NCBI GenBank assembly: GCA_964017155.1
Contig: OZ024864.1
Location: 32,568,932-32,632,931, forward strand
Length of the DNA: 64,000 nt
From: Oasisia sp. SBJ-2009
Lineage: Eukaryota; Annelida; Polychaeta; Sabellida; Siboglinidae
Direction: 5' to 3'
Shown: in pieces, positions 28,301 to 39,219 of the stretch
Numbering within the stretch: the stretch's first letter is position 1
Layout: each line of letters starts with the position of its first letter
The notes under the pieces: generated by a model
The model's input: the letters and a program-made list of their open reading frames with translations, nothing else
Told to the model about the DNA's origin: nothing
Database searches by the model: none
Translations under genes and position numbers: made by a program

Positions 28301-31300
28301 CCCATCCCTCTATCTCTGCTCCCCATCCCTCTATCTCTGCTCCCCATCCCTTTATCTCTGCTCCCCATCCCTTTATCTCTGCTCCCCATCCCTTTATCTC
28401 TGCTCCCCATCCCTTTATCTCTGCTCCCCATCCCTTTATCTATGCTCCCCATCCCTCTATCTCTGCTCCCCATCCCTGTATCTCTGCTCCCCATCCCTGT
28501 ATCTCTGCTCCCCATCCCTTTATCTCTGCTCCCCATCCCTCTATCTCTGCTCCCCATCCCTGTATCTCTGCTCCCCATCCCTTTATCTCTGCTCCCCATC
28601 CCTCTATCTCTGCTCCCATCCTTCTATCTCTGCTCCCATCCCTCTGTCTCTGCTCCCCATCCCTCTATCTCTGCTCCCCATCCCTTTATCTCTGCTCCCA
28701 TCCCTCTATCTCTGCTCCCCATCCCTGTATCTCTGCTCCCCATCCCTTTATCTCTGCTCCCCATCCCTCTGTCTCTGCTCCCCATCCCTCTATCTCTGCT
28801 CCCATCCCTCTATCTCTGCTCCCCATCCCTGTATCTCTGCTCCCATCCCTCTATCTCTGCTCCCCATCCCTGTATCTCTGCTCCCCATCCCTCTATCTCT
28901 GCTCCCCATCCCTCTATCTCTGCTCCCATCCCTCTATCTCTGCTCCCCATCCCTTTATCTCTGCTCCCCATCCCTCTGTCTCTGCTCCCCATCCCTTTAT
29001 CTCTGCTCCCCATCCCTGTATCTCTGCTCCCCATCCCTTTATCTCTGCTCCCCATCCCTCTGTCTCTGCTCCCCATCCCTCTATCTCTGCTCCCATCCCT
29101 CTATCTCTGCTCCCCATCCCTGTATCTCTGCTCCCATCCCTCTATCTCTGCTCCCCATCCCTGTATCTCTGCTCCCCATCCCTCTATCTCTGCTCCCCAT
29201 CCCTCTATCTCTGCTCCCATCCCTCTATCTCTGCTCCCCATCCCTTTATCTCTGCTCCCCATCCCTCTGTCTCTGCTCCCATCCCTCTATCTCTGCTCCC
29301 CATCCCTCTATCTCTGCTCCCCATCCCTTTATCTCTGCTCCCCATCCCTGTATCTCTGCTCCCCATCCCTCTATCTCTGCTCCCCATCCCTCTATCTCTG
29401 CTCCCATCCCTCTATCTCTGCTCCCCATCCCTTTATCTCTGCTCCCCATCCCTTTGTCTCTGCTCCCATCCCTCTATCTCTGCTCCCCATCCCTGTATCT
29501 CTGCTCCCATCCCTCTATCTCTGCTCCCCATCCCTGTATCTCTGCTCCCCATCCCTCTATCTCTGCTCCCCATCCCTCTATCTCTGCTCCCATCCCTCTA
29601 TCTCTGCTCCCCATCCCTTTATCTCTGCTCCCCATCCCTCTATCTCTGCTCCCCATCCCTTTATCTCTGCTCCCATCCCTTTATCTCTGCTCCCCATCCC
29701 TTTATCTCTGCTCCCCATCCCTTTATCTCTGCTCCCCATCCCTCTATCTCTGCTCCCCATCCCTCTATCTCTGCTCCCATCCCTCTATCTCTTCTCCCCA
29801 TCCCTTTATCTCTGCTCCCCATCCCTTTATCTCTGCTCCCCATCCCTCTATCTCTGCTCCCCATCCCTTTATCTCTGCTCCCCATCTCTCTATCTCTGCT
29901 CCCCATCCCTTTATCTCTGCTCCCCATCCCTCTGTCTCTGCTCCCATCCCTCTATCTCTGCTCCCCATCCCTTTATCTCTGCTCCCCATCCCTCTATCTC
30001 TGCTCCCCATCCCTTTATCTCTGCTCCCCATCCCTCTATCTCTGCTCCCATCCCTCTATCTCTGCTCCCCATCCCTTTATCTCTGCTCCCCATCCCTTTA
30101 TCTCTGCTCCCCATCCCTTTATCTCTGCTCCCCATCCCTTTATCTCTGCTCCCATCCCTCTGTCTCTGCTCCCATCCCTCTATCTCTGCTCCCCATCCCT
30201 TTATCTCTGCTCCCATCCCTCTGTCTCTGCTCCCATCCCTCTATCTCTGCTCCCCATCCCTTTATCTCTACTCCCCATCCCTCTGTCTCTGCTCCCATCC
30301 CTCTATCTCTGCTCCCCATCCCTGTATCTCTGCTCCCCATCCCTCTATCTCTACTCCCCATCCCTCTGTCTCTGCTCCCCATCCCTTTGTCTCTGCTCCC
30401 ATCCCTCTATCTCTGCTCCCATCCCTCTATCTCTGCTCCCCATCCCTCTATCTCTACTCCCCATCCCTCTGTCTCTGCTCCCCATCCCTTTGTCTCTGCT
30501 CCCATCCCTCTATCTCTGCTCCCCATCCCTCTATCTCTGCTCCCCATCCCTTTATCTCTGCTCCCCATCCCTCTATCTCTGCTCCCCATCCCTCTATCTC
30601 TGCTCCCCATCCCTCTATCTCTGCTCCCCATCCCTTTATCTCTGCTCCCCATCCCTCTATCTCTGCTCCCCATCCCTCTATCTCTGCTCCCCATCCCTCT
30701 ATCTCTGCTCCCCATCCCTCTATCTCTGCTCCCCATCCCTTTATCTCTGCTCCTCATCCCTTTATATATGCTCCCCATCCCTCTATCTCTGCTCCCCATC
30801 CCTCTATCTCTGCTCCCCATCCCTCTATCTCTGCTCCTCATCCCTCTATCTATGCTCCTCATCCCTCTATCTCTGCTCCCCATCCTTCTATCTCTGCTCC
30901 CCATCCCTTTATATCTGCTCCCCATCCCTTTATCTTTGCTCCCCATCCCTCCATCTCTGCTCCCCATCCCTTTATATCTGCTCCCCATCCCTCTATCTCT
31001 GCTCCCCATCCCTTTATCTCTGCTCCCCATCCCTCTATCTATGCTCCTCATCCCTCTATCTATGCTCCTCATCCCTCTATCTCTGCTCCCCATCCTTCTA
31101 TCTCTGCTCCCCATCCCTTTATCTCTGCTCCCCATCCCTCTATCTCTGCTCCCCATCCCTCTATCTCTGCTCCCCATCCCTTTATCTCTGCTCCCCATCC
31201 CTTTATCTCTCCCTATCTATCTTGAGACAACCCACCTTTTTGAACTCGTCCTCGAACTTGTACGCCCCTCCGCCCGTCGCACATATACTCTTCGCAAGAC

Positions 31301-34300
31301 TTGAGAAATTCTTCGCCTTCGCGAGCTCAATGAACGCCGTCATTTCACTGCTGGGAAAGCGAATGAAGTGGATCGTCCCAATGCGTCCACCTAGTGGCAT
31401 GTCGCACATCTCGAGCTGTTCGTCGCGGACCCCCGTCTTGCCGTACGCCGTGTTGGAGGTGAGGTACTTGCGGATGACCCTCAGTGTCTCCACCTCCTGC
31501 TCCTTCTCCTCATCTGTGATATCCTTCGGCTCAAAGTAGATGAGCTTTGTGAGCGAGCCCCCGATGTCCATGCCAAACCACGGCATCGCTGCAAACACAG
31601 CACACATCTCATTTCTATATTGGCCCTCTAAATAATATAAACAGCACATACAATAAATAATAAATACAAACAGATCACATGAAAATGTAAAAATTGGCTA
31701 CAGTAAAAATGGGTACATAATTAATAAAAATATATAAATAAAATAAAAAAGTAAGTTAAAAAAATCACTTACCTCTTTCACCTCCATTTGACTCATTACA
31801 ATATTCTTTCATTCTTTATTAAATAGATGTTTTTGTTAATATTTTTGAAACTGGATGTATTGTTTACCATTTGAAAATGCTCCTGTCGTCATATATTTCA
31901 ACCGGCCAATATTGTTAGTTGCTACAGCCTTACTATTTAATAACTACACACAACTTGGTGAGTGGCGTAGTATATCTTCAACATAGTCCTAAAAACCAAT
32001 TCAACATCTATAAAATAATAATAATGATTAGATTATATAAAACCCGAGGTACAGACTAGTCCTTCTTATAAGATCTAAATACTGCAATGACAGTGCAAAA
32101 TTGTATTGTCCCAGGAAGATAAATGAGTGACACCTTTCCACCTTTTAGTTTAATGTGTCAATCTTTGAGAGGATCCACACAGTACACAAGCACTTGTCAC
32201 CCACTGTGTTGTTGTGTCCAGAAACTGTCCAATGGTGACACACAGAGCTCTTCAAACCACAACATTGCTAAGGCTTAGAGCATTCCACTGTTTTCTCCAT
32301 GTGGCTTGTCAACTAACAGGCCAGGACTGTCTCATGTGAGGACTATGTCAATCACCTGTCTGCCAGTGTCTGGACTGTCAACTCAACACACCCCATCACT
32401 ACATCACACTTGAGTTAAGTGTCTTCTTAAAATAGACCTCTATCAACCTGGGTATTGGGGACTGTGTCGCCAAGGTAATGAGAATTCCTCCATTAAACTG
32501 CACCTGTAGCAACTGTTAAGAGCTTTTATCCAATAATGAAGCAAAAAGCAGTCGTTGTATCACAGAGGACACTATTTCCATGACACACTAGCTCTATCTA
32601 GGATCAGCCTTTTGGACGGGTAAAAACTGTTTGAGAGTTGAGTTTGGATGGGTAAAAAAAATGTGGAGCAAGTATTAAGAAATCATAATATATTTTGTCA
32701 ATTATACTTAAACATGGATTAAACACATCTCGGCTGGCTTGTATGAATGCAGTTAACACACACGACTACCACAAAACACTTGGACTGGCAAACATGTCAT
32801 CCTCTATAAAGGCCTAGCTGCCTACTAACTGACAGTTTCCTGATGACAACAAGTTTAGTACACAATCTTACTTTTAAGGAGTGAAAAAAAAAAATTAAAG
32901 AGCAAACTCTGGCTTAAGAATGTTAATGAAATGTTGACCAGGCCCAAGGATGTGAACGTAAACACTGAGTACCAAGTAAGTCATCGTGAGCTGTCACAAG
33001 TGTCACACCACTGATACTGCGCCGGTTTGTGACTTATATAAAAACCACACTTGGTGAATTACCAGAAAAACTGACACAACTATTTATAGACCAGCTACTC
33101 AGAATGTTTTGTAGAGTAAAAACTGTAAACATTATTGTAAGCTGGACCTCACCCTGTGAGACAGACATCAGACATGTAACATTTATCATAACCCTTCCTT
33201 AAATGTGATACAAACTAAGCTTCCCACGTACTCAAGTCCACAATGAAACTAACTAAGCCTAAAATAGGTTGGAAAAACAACAGTGATTGCCTGATTGGAA
33301 AAGATCTGACACGAGTTCTTAAATTAGAGGGGAATTTCCCGGGCTTGTGTTTTTAACACTCACCCTGCATCTAATATGCTACTGCATCTGTGTTAGAATT
33401 GTAAAAACTGAACAATTCATGACCATGGTGTGATTCTTTACATGTATGTTCAATGTGCAGTTACAGAAACACATGTTTTTATTGTTTCTTTGGGGTTTGA
33501 TCAATATCATGAATGTGTGTGTATTTTATTTCAGGTCATAAAGCACATCTCAACTGGCTTGTATGTGTGAGTTAACATCTAAGTGTTCACCAAAAAAATA
33601 TGTGATTGGCAAAAATTGTGTCCTGCACAAGGTCTTGTGTTTCCCATTCAATTTACTATCAAACACACACAGACACACACCCATACAAATACGCATGCAC
33701 ATTGCACACATACACAAGACATGTGACATTTCATCTAAATTATTCTTTCAATACAAGCTAAGAATAATTTCTGCTTCTTAAAACAAACAACCAAACTTAC
33801 GTACAGGCATAAGCCCGAGGCCTGACTGCATCAGTGAAACGAAGGACAAAAGTCTTCTCTTCTCTGTCTAGAAGCATGACTGCTGTGTGACTGACTCAAC
33901 TCACACACACTTGCACCCCGACATCACCCGACACTCTGACCCGAGTTTAGTTTAAAGTTCACGGCCCAAGCAAAATACGCTGACATCAGTGCAGAATTTT
34001 AAAGAGCCAGTTTACATAAGCACGAAGCCGTGCTGCTGTGACTGAGAGAGACATAAACATGTCAGTCACACCACTGAGTTCTAACAGGTAACAGCTTAGA
34101 CATCGTCATGCATACCTAAGTTGTGTCTAGAATGTATCCATTTGTATCTGTTAAATATCTTAGTGATCTACATAATTATATTATCATTTTAGTAGGTGAA
34201 CTAGATAGTTAATTATTACTATTGTACTTATTACAATTATTACAAATTTGGCTGTGATTAATATTATATTTACTGCATAAACATACACTTTACACATGAC

Positions 34301-35039
34301 AAATCAGTTCACAGAAATATTTGTTATTTAATATTTGCATCAAAGTGCATGATTAAGAACAAATTATTATTATAAATTGCTGACAGTTATTAGAAATAAT
34401 GTAAAAAAAAAGTTATTGTACACATACAGTGCACAGATATGTGTTTATGCTAAACTTTAAACTTATCAGCGATCAATTTTTTTTCACTTTTACACAGGTC
34501 AAAATTAATAAATTGAACGACTTCGTCATTACTCAACACCAGGTAAAATCACTAGACTCCATTTCTGGTGAGCACTGTCGAAAAGGAACCTTTTCTGCAA
34601 ATTTGCATGTTGATTTGCAATGGTATTTAGACATAATTTATGAACAACTAAACACCATAAATTAAGTATGTATGTTTAACTCAAAGTGCTTGCTTGTTGC
34701 AATATGAGGGGACACCAGACACTCACCCGACGGACTGGTGCAGGCCACAAGTTACTCTTCCCCTCGAATTTCTACTCACCTCAGACAATCATTAAATTAA
34801 ATTTGATACATGCCTTTATACACTGTAGATAATGTAATACATCTGCACTGCTATTATTATGATTTATGACTACATGTCATATTATAAAAATTTGCAGCAA
34901 ACATTATGATTCGCTGAAACTGATCAATACTGCTTTATTCCAAAGGGTTTTATATGGAAGTATTCAAACTCTGAACATGCTTCAGCGTTTTAAAGAATAT
35001 CTTAATGATTCTACGGTTGTATGTATATATTTATATATA

Positions 35040-35078
<39 letters not shown>

Positions 35079-38000
35079 ATATACAATAATTTTTATTACG
35101 TAAATATATTCTTATAAAATTGTGATTACTTTTACGCAACTATAAATTAAATACTCACAGTATGCATTATGCCCTTGTACACTATCAGTTATGCTATGAA
35201 AATGGATGTCATGCATGTGTTTGTTTTTTAGTCAAGATCACACGGCTTGACTGGCTTGTGACAGTTGTGTACATGAGTAGTTGTGTACATGAGTACATGC
35301 CTGTGTCTACCAAAATAATTGACTGGCAAAAATTTGATTCTGCATAAAGCCCTGTACAATACCAAATATATTTATTGACATCAACACACTCCTAAAGCCC
35401 CCTTGTCATGTCAATGCATTTCTACAGCCCCCTTGTCATGTCAATGCACTCCTGCAGCCCCCTTGTCATGTCAATGCACTTCTACAGCCCCCTTGTCATG
35501 TCAATGCACCCCTGCAGCCCCTTGTCATGTCAATGCACTTCTACAGCCCCCTTGTCATGTCAATGCACTTCTACAGCCACCTTGTCATGTCAATGCACTC
35601 CTGCAGCCCCCTTGTCATGTCAATGCACTTCTACAACCCCCTTGTCATGTCAATGCACTTCTACAGCCCCCTTGTCATGTCAATGCACTCCTGCAGCCCT
35701 CTTGTCATGTCAATGCACTTCTACAGCCACCTTGTCATGTCAATGTACTTCTACAGCCCCCTTGTCATGTCAATGCACTTCTACAGCCCCCTTGTCATGT
35801 CAATGCACTTCTACAGCCCCCTTGTCATGTCAATGTACTTCTACAGCCCCCTTGTCATGTCAATGCACTTCTACAGCCCCTTATCATATTAATGCACTCC
35901 TACAGGCTACAGTCCCCTTATCCTGCCAATGCACTCCTACATGCTACAGTCCCTTGTCCTGCCAATGCACTCCTACAGGCTACAGCCTCCTTATCATGTC
36001 AAAGCACTCCTACACCCCCCTTACCATGTCAAAGCACTCCTACACCCCCCTTACCATGTCAAAGCACTCCTACACCCCTCATCACATCAATACACTCCTA
36101 CAGCCCCTTATCATGTCAATACACTCCTATGCACACACCCTCTACCATGACATTGGCTGGGAGCCTGAGACATGTAAACACTACAGCACAGTCACAGGGA
36201 CAGCCATGGAGACTTAATTCAATTGCAGACAGTATCAGCTTAGATTGATGAGTGCACTGAATGACCTAGCACAGCTCTAGATATGAACACAACCTACTCA
36301 TTGATCTGTAGTAAAACAACATCAAGTTGACCTCCTGACCAGGCTACTGCATGCATGATGCATCACCAACTATTCACTGAACAAATCAAAACTATCAGCT
36401 GCACCCAGTCCAGTCTTTCAGCACAACCACTGACCGTTGACACAAGCTCAGTGGGATTGGCAGGACACATCCACACCAGAGTGTTTCAGAAGAACATCTC
36501 GTAATGCCATGTCCACTATACAGACATTGACCACCACTTGGAGAACTCCCAGGACAACAGTGGCCAAGAGTGGCTTGACCAAACAGAGAACTTGGCCAGC
36601 ATATTCAGGCTTTTACTGCCAGTCCTACCTCAGAGGTCAATAGAGCATCTGGTCAACTGTAAGTCAAGTAGCCGCATTTACATATTTGGCTAATGCTGGA
36701 AAATGTGCTTTGGCTGTCATTGTGCTTTAGTTCAGGAGTGAGGGTCTGTATTGTGTGACACGAGCATACATCACACAGACTGGCACTGCCTGCCTGCTCA
36801 CGTCAACAACAGGCCACAACATTACACATCAACATAGTTTATAGAGCACTGGAGAAACTTCAAAACAACTCAGCAAAGTGGGTGCTATTTTGGGTGGTTA
36901 TCACCCCATTCTAACTGACCCAGCAAACAATGACCCGTGACTTCACAGGTTCTGTAAGGGAATTCACAAGTTCAACTGGCTCAATTCCCGTGTTTCCGTA
37001 CATAAATTCACCGGATTCTGTGAACAAATTTGGTGTGTCGATACGTGTTTACCGTGAAATCACGAGTTTTTCACGTGATGACACGTGCCAGTGAAACCGT
37101 ATCAGTTCTGACCCAGTACAACTTGTGTCAAACTCGTTCAAAACTCGTGACAACAGGCAGAACACATGTATTCACGTGAATACACATGAAAACACGTACT
37201 GGTGGAGCGGTACCAATTATGAACCAGTATATGTGCCAAATGGTTAAGAAATGGTTCCTTGTTTGCTGGGAATATTTGGAACATTAAACAAGAACTTTAG
37301 TAAATAATCAATGTACAAACAGTTGAATCGTTATGTATGATCACCTTGTTAATACAGCCACCTTGCTAATAGAGCCACCTTGCTAATAGAGCCACCATGC
37401 TAATACAGCCACCTTGCTAATACAGCCACCTCACAACGACAGTCTGTTCAGGGTAGTCCCAATTTGTGTTTAACGTTGATATATAGAAAATAGCCATGAA
37501 TGCTTACAGTCCAGTTTAAGTCAATGGCAATCCACATTGTCCAATCCCAAGTTGAGGTTCCACTGTACAGTGGACATGTTAATATTTCTTGACATTTTTT
37601 AAAGAAATCTTCAAACATTACCACATAAGCAGTGATTTAAAATTTACTTTAATTAAAATAAATATTTAGTCAATTATGATAAACAAACTTATTGACAGTC
37701 ATAATTAATTCAGTTCCTAGATGTTTTCAGTGGTCAGCAACAATCTATAATTAATAAATGAATTAACTGACGGTAGACTATCCATACCTAGTTTTAAATA
37801 CAATCATCAGAACGTGATTGCCCTAATTGAGTGGTCATTCAAACAGTTAGCCTTATGAGACAATTTTTGCCAACCCTGTCTTGTTATACACTGGCACTGA
37901 AGGTGGTCACTGGTTGACTACAACTCTCCTCGGTGGTTCTTTTAAATAATATATCTGACTTTAGAATGCAATCTCCAAGTTACAAGGTATACACAGTCGT

Positions 38001-39219
38001 CCATGTTAAAGCCAGGTTTTTACACAAACTGCATATCAATAGCCAATATTGGCTTCTTATGAAGTACCCCATTCTGATTTAAGTACATGTATCAAACCTG
38101 GTCCACGCCTTGAACATAAAATATTTAGCAAATGTACCAAACATTGCACTACCACAACCTCACATAGTCACAAAATAACCTAGCTGTCACAAATTATTCT
38201 ACAGAAAGTCACAGTCACTGGTGAATTAGTCATGATAGTCCAGGTCCCCAAAACTGACCCCCCCCCCATATGGAGTATATAGTAATTGGTATAGCTAGGA
38301 CCAATGGCAGATGTATCTAGAGATGACCATTACTTAATAGGGTGGTTAAATTTGACAGTTTATCAATTACAGTTTTGGATTTTGGTAACCGTAATGTTAT
38401 ACTTTTTAGGCCCGTACTGTTTAACTAAGGCAGTGGCTACGCATACTTGAGCTGTACATTTAGGCCACCTGTCTAAAATTACGGCATTCTGCGCAAGCTT
38501 TTATTTCTGGTTAAGTGACCGGATTACCCATGTGAACTGTGTTTTTAACATAATTTGTCTAAAGGTACGACAGTTGATAAGCGCATGATTTCCATATGTG
38601 AACCTTATCTTTAGCAGTCAGTTATATAAGTCTGTGTGCATGCATGTTTACACATAAGCTTTACTGCGGTATTTTAGCACTCTTACCTAAAAGTAGGCCT
38701 ACGTGAGTTTTTCTGTGCATGCATGCTGTATCTTTAGCAAACAAATCTAAAAGTATGTCAGTTTTCTTGTGCTTGCATGTTGATGTACGTAAGAACGGAA
38801 GCTGTTTTTGCACTCAGTTCTAAACATCGCTCCCACGTGTAATTCCGCTGTATCAATAGGACGAGATAGGCGCAACATGCTTGCGCAGAATTTAAATCAG
38901 ATGCACACGAATCCTGACGAACAGTTAGGCCATGGGTCTAAAGATACTGCTCACATACGCGTAGACACTTCGTTTAATTAAAGTTCCAACAAAGCTATGT
39001 CTAGCGTATTTGTTTAAACCCGTCTCCCTAAATTAAATGTCATTTGTAGGTGTCCATAAATTGCAAAATTTTATATTAGTTTCAAAGTCAAAGACAACAT
39101 TAACTATCAACAACATGAAACGTACGTGGTTTGACAGGCAGTTCACGTGTGACAGAAGCCGTCGGAGAGTCATTATTCGGTTCATCGCGAACGCATTCGG
39201 ATGCTGACGTTGTGGCCAT
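22213..39219 (-). CDS. PANK: Pantothenate kinase (PANK1/2/3 family), complete
   Basis: Minus-strand exons in transcript order: 39219-39126, 31588-31236, 27395-27148, 24285-24109, 23737-23614, 22995-22870 and 22344-22213. They join to 1254 nt, 417 aa, with all phases consistent. The enzyme phosphorylates pantothenate (vitamin B5), the committed and feedback-controlled step of CoA synthesis. Visible signatures are the nucleotide-binding [11 protein letters not shown], the [14 protein letters not shown] segment holding the likely catalytic Glu, [43 protein letters not shown] and FVGNFLRVN. The 31-residue first-exon peptide is polar and lacks an Arg-rich mitochondrial presequence, so a cytosolic enzyme is inferred. 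The C-terminus adds an acidic Ser/Glu tail. The gene is divergent from PLPBP and convergent with HECTD2. Introns contain the largest array of the window and a hAT insertion. It is a single invertebrate co-orthologue of vertebrate PANK1-3 as far as can be judged. Confidence 0.96.
22870..22995 (-). CDS. PANK: PANK exon 6
   Basis: 42 codons between TCTCTAG and GTCAGT. It encodes [20 protein letters not shown] and [18 protein letters not shown]. Confidence 0.97.
23614..23737 (-). CDS. PANK: PANK exon 5
   Basis: 124 nt between TTGTAG and GTGGGT. It encodes [11 protein letters not shown] and [20 protein letters not shown]. Confidence 0.97.
24109..24285 (-). CDS. PANK: PANK exon 4
   Basis: 177 nt between GTTACAG and GTGGCG. 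It encodes [20 protein letters not shown] and the DIYGGDY motif. Confidence 0.97.
24671..26345. mobile_element. Non-autonomous hAT element with perfect 8-bp target duplication
   Basis: The left end CAGACCTGTCAACTT and the right end AAGTTGACACCTCTG are inverted. Both are flanked by TGGTGTGG (24663-24670 and 26346-26353). CAG-type ends and an 8-bp duplication are diagnostic of hAT. Sub-terminal ATCCTTACGATCTGC-like motifs recur inverted at the other end. Length 1675 bp with no transposase ORF. It sits in the intron between PANK exons 3 and 4 and splits a 46-bp minisatellite. Confidence 0.88.
26346..26630 (+). repeat. 46-bp minisatellite, about 6 copies plus an orphan unit at 24615-24670
   Basis: The unit contains GTGTGGTCATTAGTCAGCAA and AGTATCAGAGGAAGTATTAG. 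One detached unit lies on the other side of the hAT element, so the array predates the insertion. Confidence 0.9.
26637..27140 (-). repeat. 41-bp minisatellite derived from PANK exon 3, about 12 copies
   Basis: On the minus strand each unit carries ATGGCTATATACTCCGCCAC then CAAGTACAACAAACAAC. The exon end reads GCCGTCTACTCCGCCACGAA followed by GTACAG, so the unit looks like a captured copy of the AVYSATKY codons. Some units are 37 bp, lacking CAAC. The array starts about 8 nt inside the intron after the exon 3 donor. Confidence 0.9.
27148..27395 (-). CDS. PANK: PANK exon 3
   Basis: 248 nt between TTATTCAG and GTGAGG. It encodes [24 protein letters not shown] and [18 protein letters not shown]. 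The last 30 nt resemble the unit of the 41-bp array that begins just after the donor. Confidence 0.97.
27480..31215 (-). repeat. 20/21-bp polypyrimidine/polypurine minisatellite, about 180 copies
   Basis: The plus-strand unit is CTCTGCTCCCCATCCCTCT plus AT, with 20-bp CCCATC variants. It fills almost the whole intron between PANK exons 2 and 3, starting about 20 nt after the exon 2 donor. In PANK pre-mRNA the strand is G/A-rich, with GGGAUGGGG per unit, giving dense G-quadruplex potential. ORFs over 900 codons across it, rich in Ser/Leu/Pro, are periodicity artefacts. Confidence 0.95.
31236..31588 (-). CDS. PANK: PANK exon 2
   Basis: 353 nt after TTTGCAG. It opens with [19 protein letters not shown] and continues through the [12 protein letters not shown] and FIRFPS blocks to [16 protein letters not shown]. 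The donor is GTGGGT. An ATG lies two bases into the exon and could serve as a start for transcripts with other first exons. Confidence 0.97.
33805..33877 (-). CDS. Speculative alternative first exon of PANK
   Basis: On the minus strand an ATG at 33877 opens [14 protein letters not shown] and about ten more codons. It reaches overlapping donors GTACGTAAGT: splicing at 33804 leaves phase 1, which fits exon 2, while the stronger GTAAGT at 33800 leaves phase 2, which does not. Vertebrate PANK1 uses alternative first exons. There is no homology support. Confidence 0.2.
35025..35075. repeat. (AT)n microsatellite
   Basis: TATATA-type tract within PANK intron 1. Confidence 0.9.
35397..36140 (+). repeat. 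30-bp minisatellite, about 16 regular copies plus diverged units
   Basis: The unit contains CCCCCTTGTCATGTCAATGC and ACTTCTACAG. From about 35890 it degrades to CACTCCTACA-spaced variants. The 30-bp period keeps frames open and produces artefactual Met/Ser/Cys- and Pro-rich ORFs. Confidence 0.93.
36919..37270. mobile_element. Terminal-inverted-repeat element, copy 1
   Basis: 352 bp bounded by CCCAGCAAACAA and its perfect inverse TTGTTTGCTGGG. A second, clearly homologous copy lies at 41245-41588. No ORF. Rich in TCACGTGA-type motifs. Target duplication not clear, so the superfamily is unassigned. Confidence 0.82.
39126..39219 (-). CDS. PANK: PANK exon 1 (start codon)
   Basis: Predicted first coding exon: ATG at 39219-39217 with A at -3 and G at +4, peptide [19 protein letters not shown], then a further 12 residues. 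The donor GTACGT leaves one base (C), which exactly supplies the phase needed by the next exon. It lies in locally CpG-rich DNA. There is no sequence homology, so the assignment rests on start context, donor, phase and position. Confidence 0.7.

Larger units (their letters stand above)
31589..39125 (-). other. PANK intron 1
   Basis: 7.5-kb intron. It contains a low-copy repeat in three diverged copies (about 32720-32820, 33530-33640 and 35225-35355), AT dinucleotides near 35025-35075, the 30-bp array at 35397-36140, and an inverted-end element at 36919-37270. 37300-39100 holds short AT-rich sequence with no recognised feature. Confidence 0.7.

Noticed and set aside
27375..31539. Giant Ser/Leu/Pro-rich ORFs (over 900 to 1360 codons) on the plus strand and Gly/Arg/Met-rich ORFs on the minus strand
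   Set aside because: They lie wholly in the 20/21-bp array of a PANK intron. Stops are absent only because of the unit sequence and period, and neighbouring PANK exons show the true coding strand.
32855..32900. Hammerhead-ribozyme-like CTGATGA motif
   Set aside because: No GAAA core partner or flanking helices at the right spacing.
35403..36248. Repetitive Cys/His/Leu- and Pro-rich ORFs
   Set aside because: They are artefacts of the 30-bp array in PANK intron 1; several frames are open at once.
36437..36643. 68-codon plus-strand ORF
   Set aside because: No recognisable domain and composition like the surrounding intron, inside PANK intron 1 on the opposite strand.
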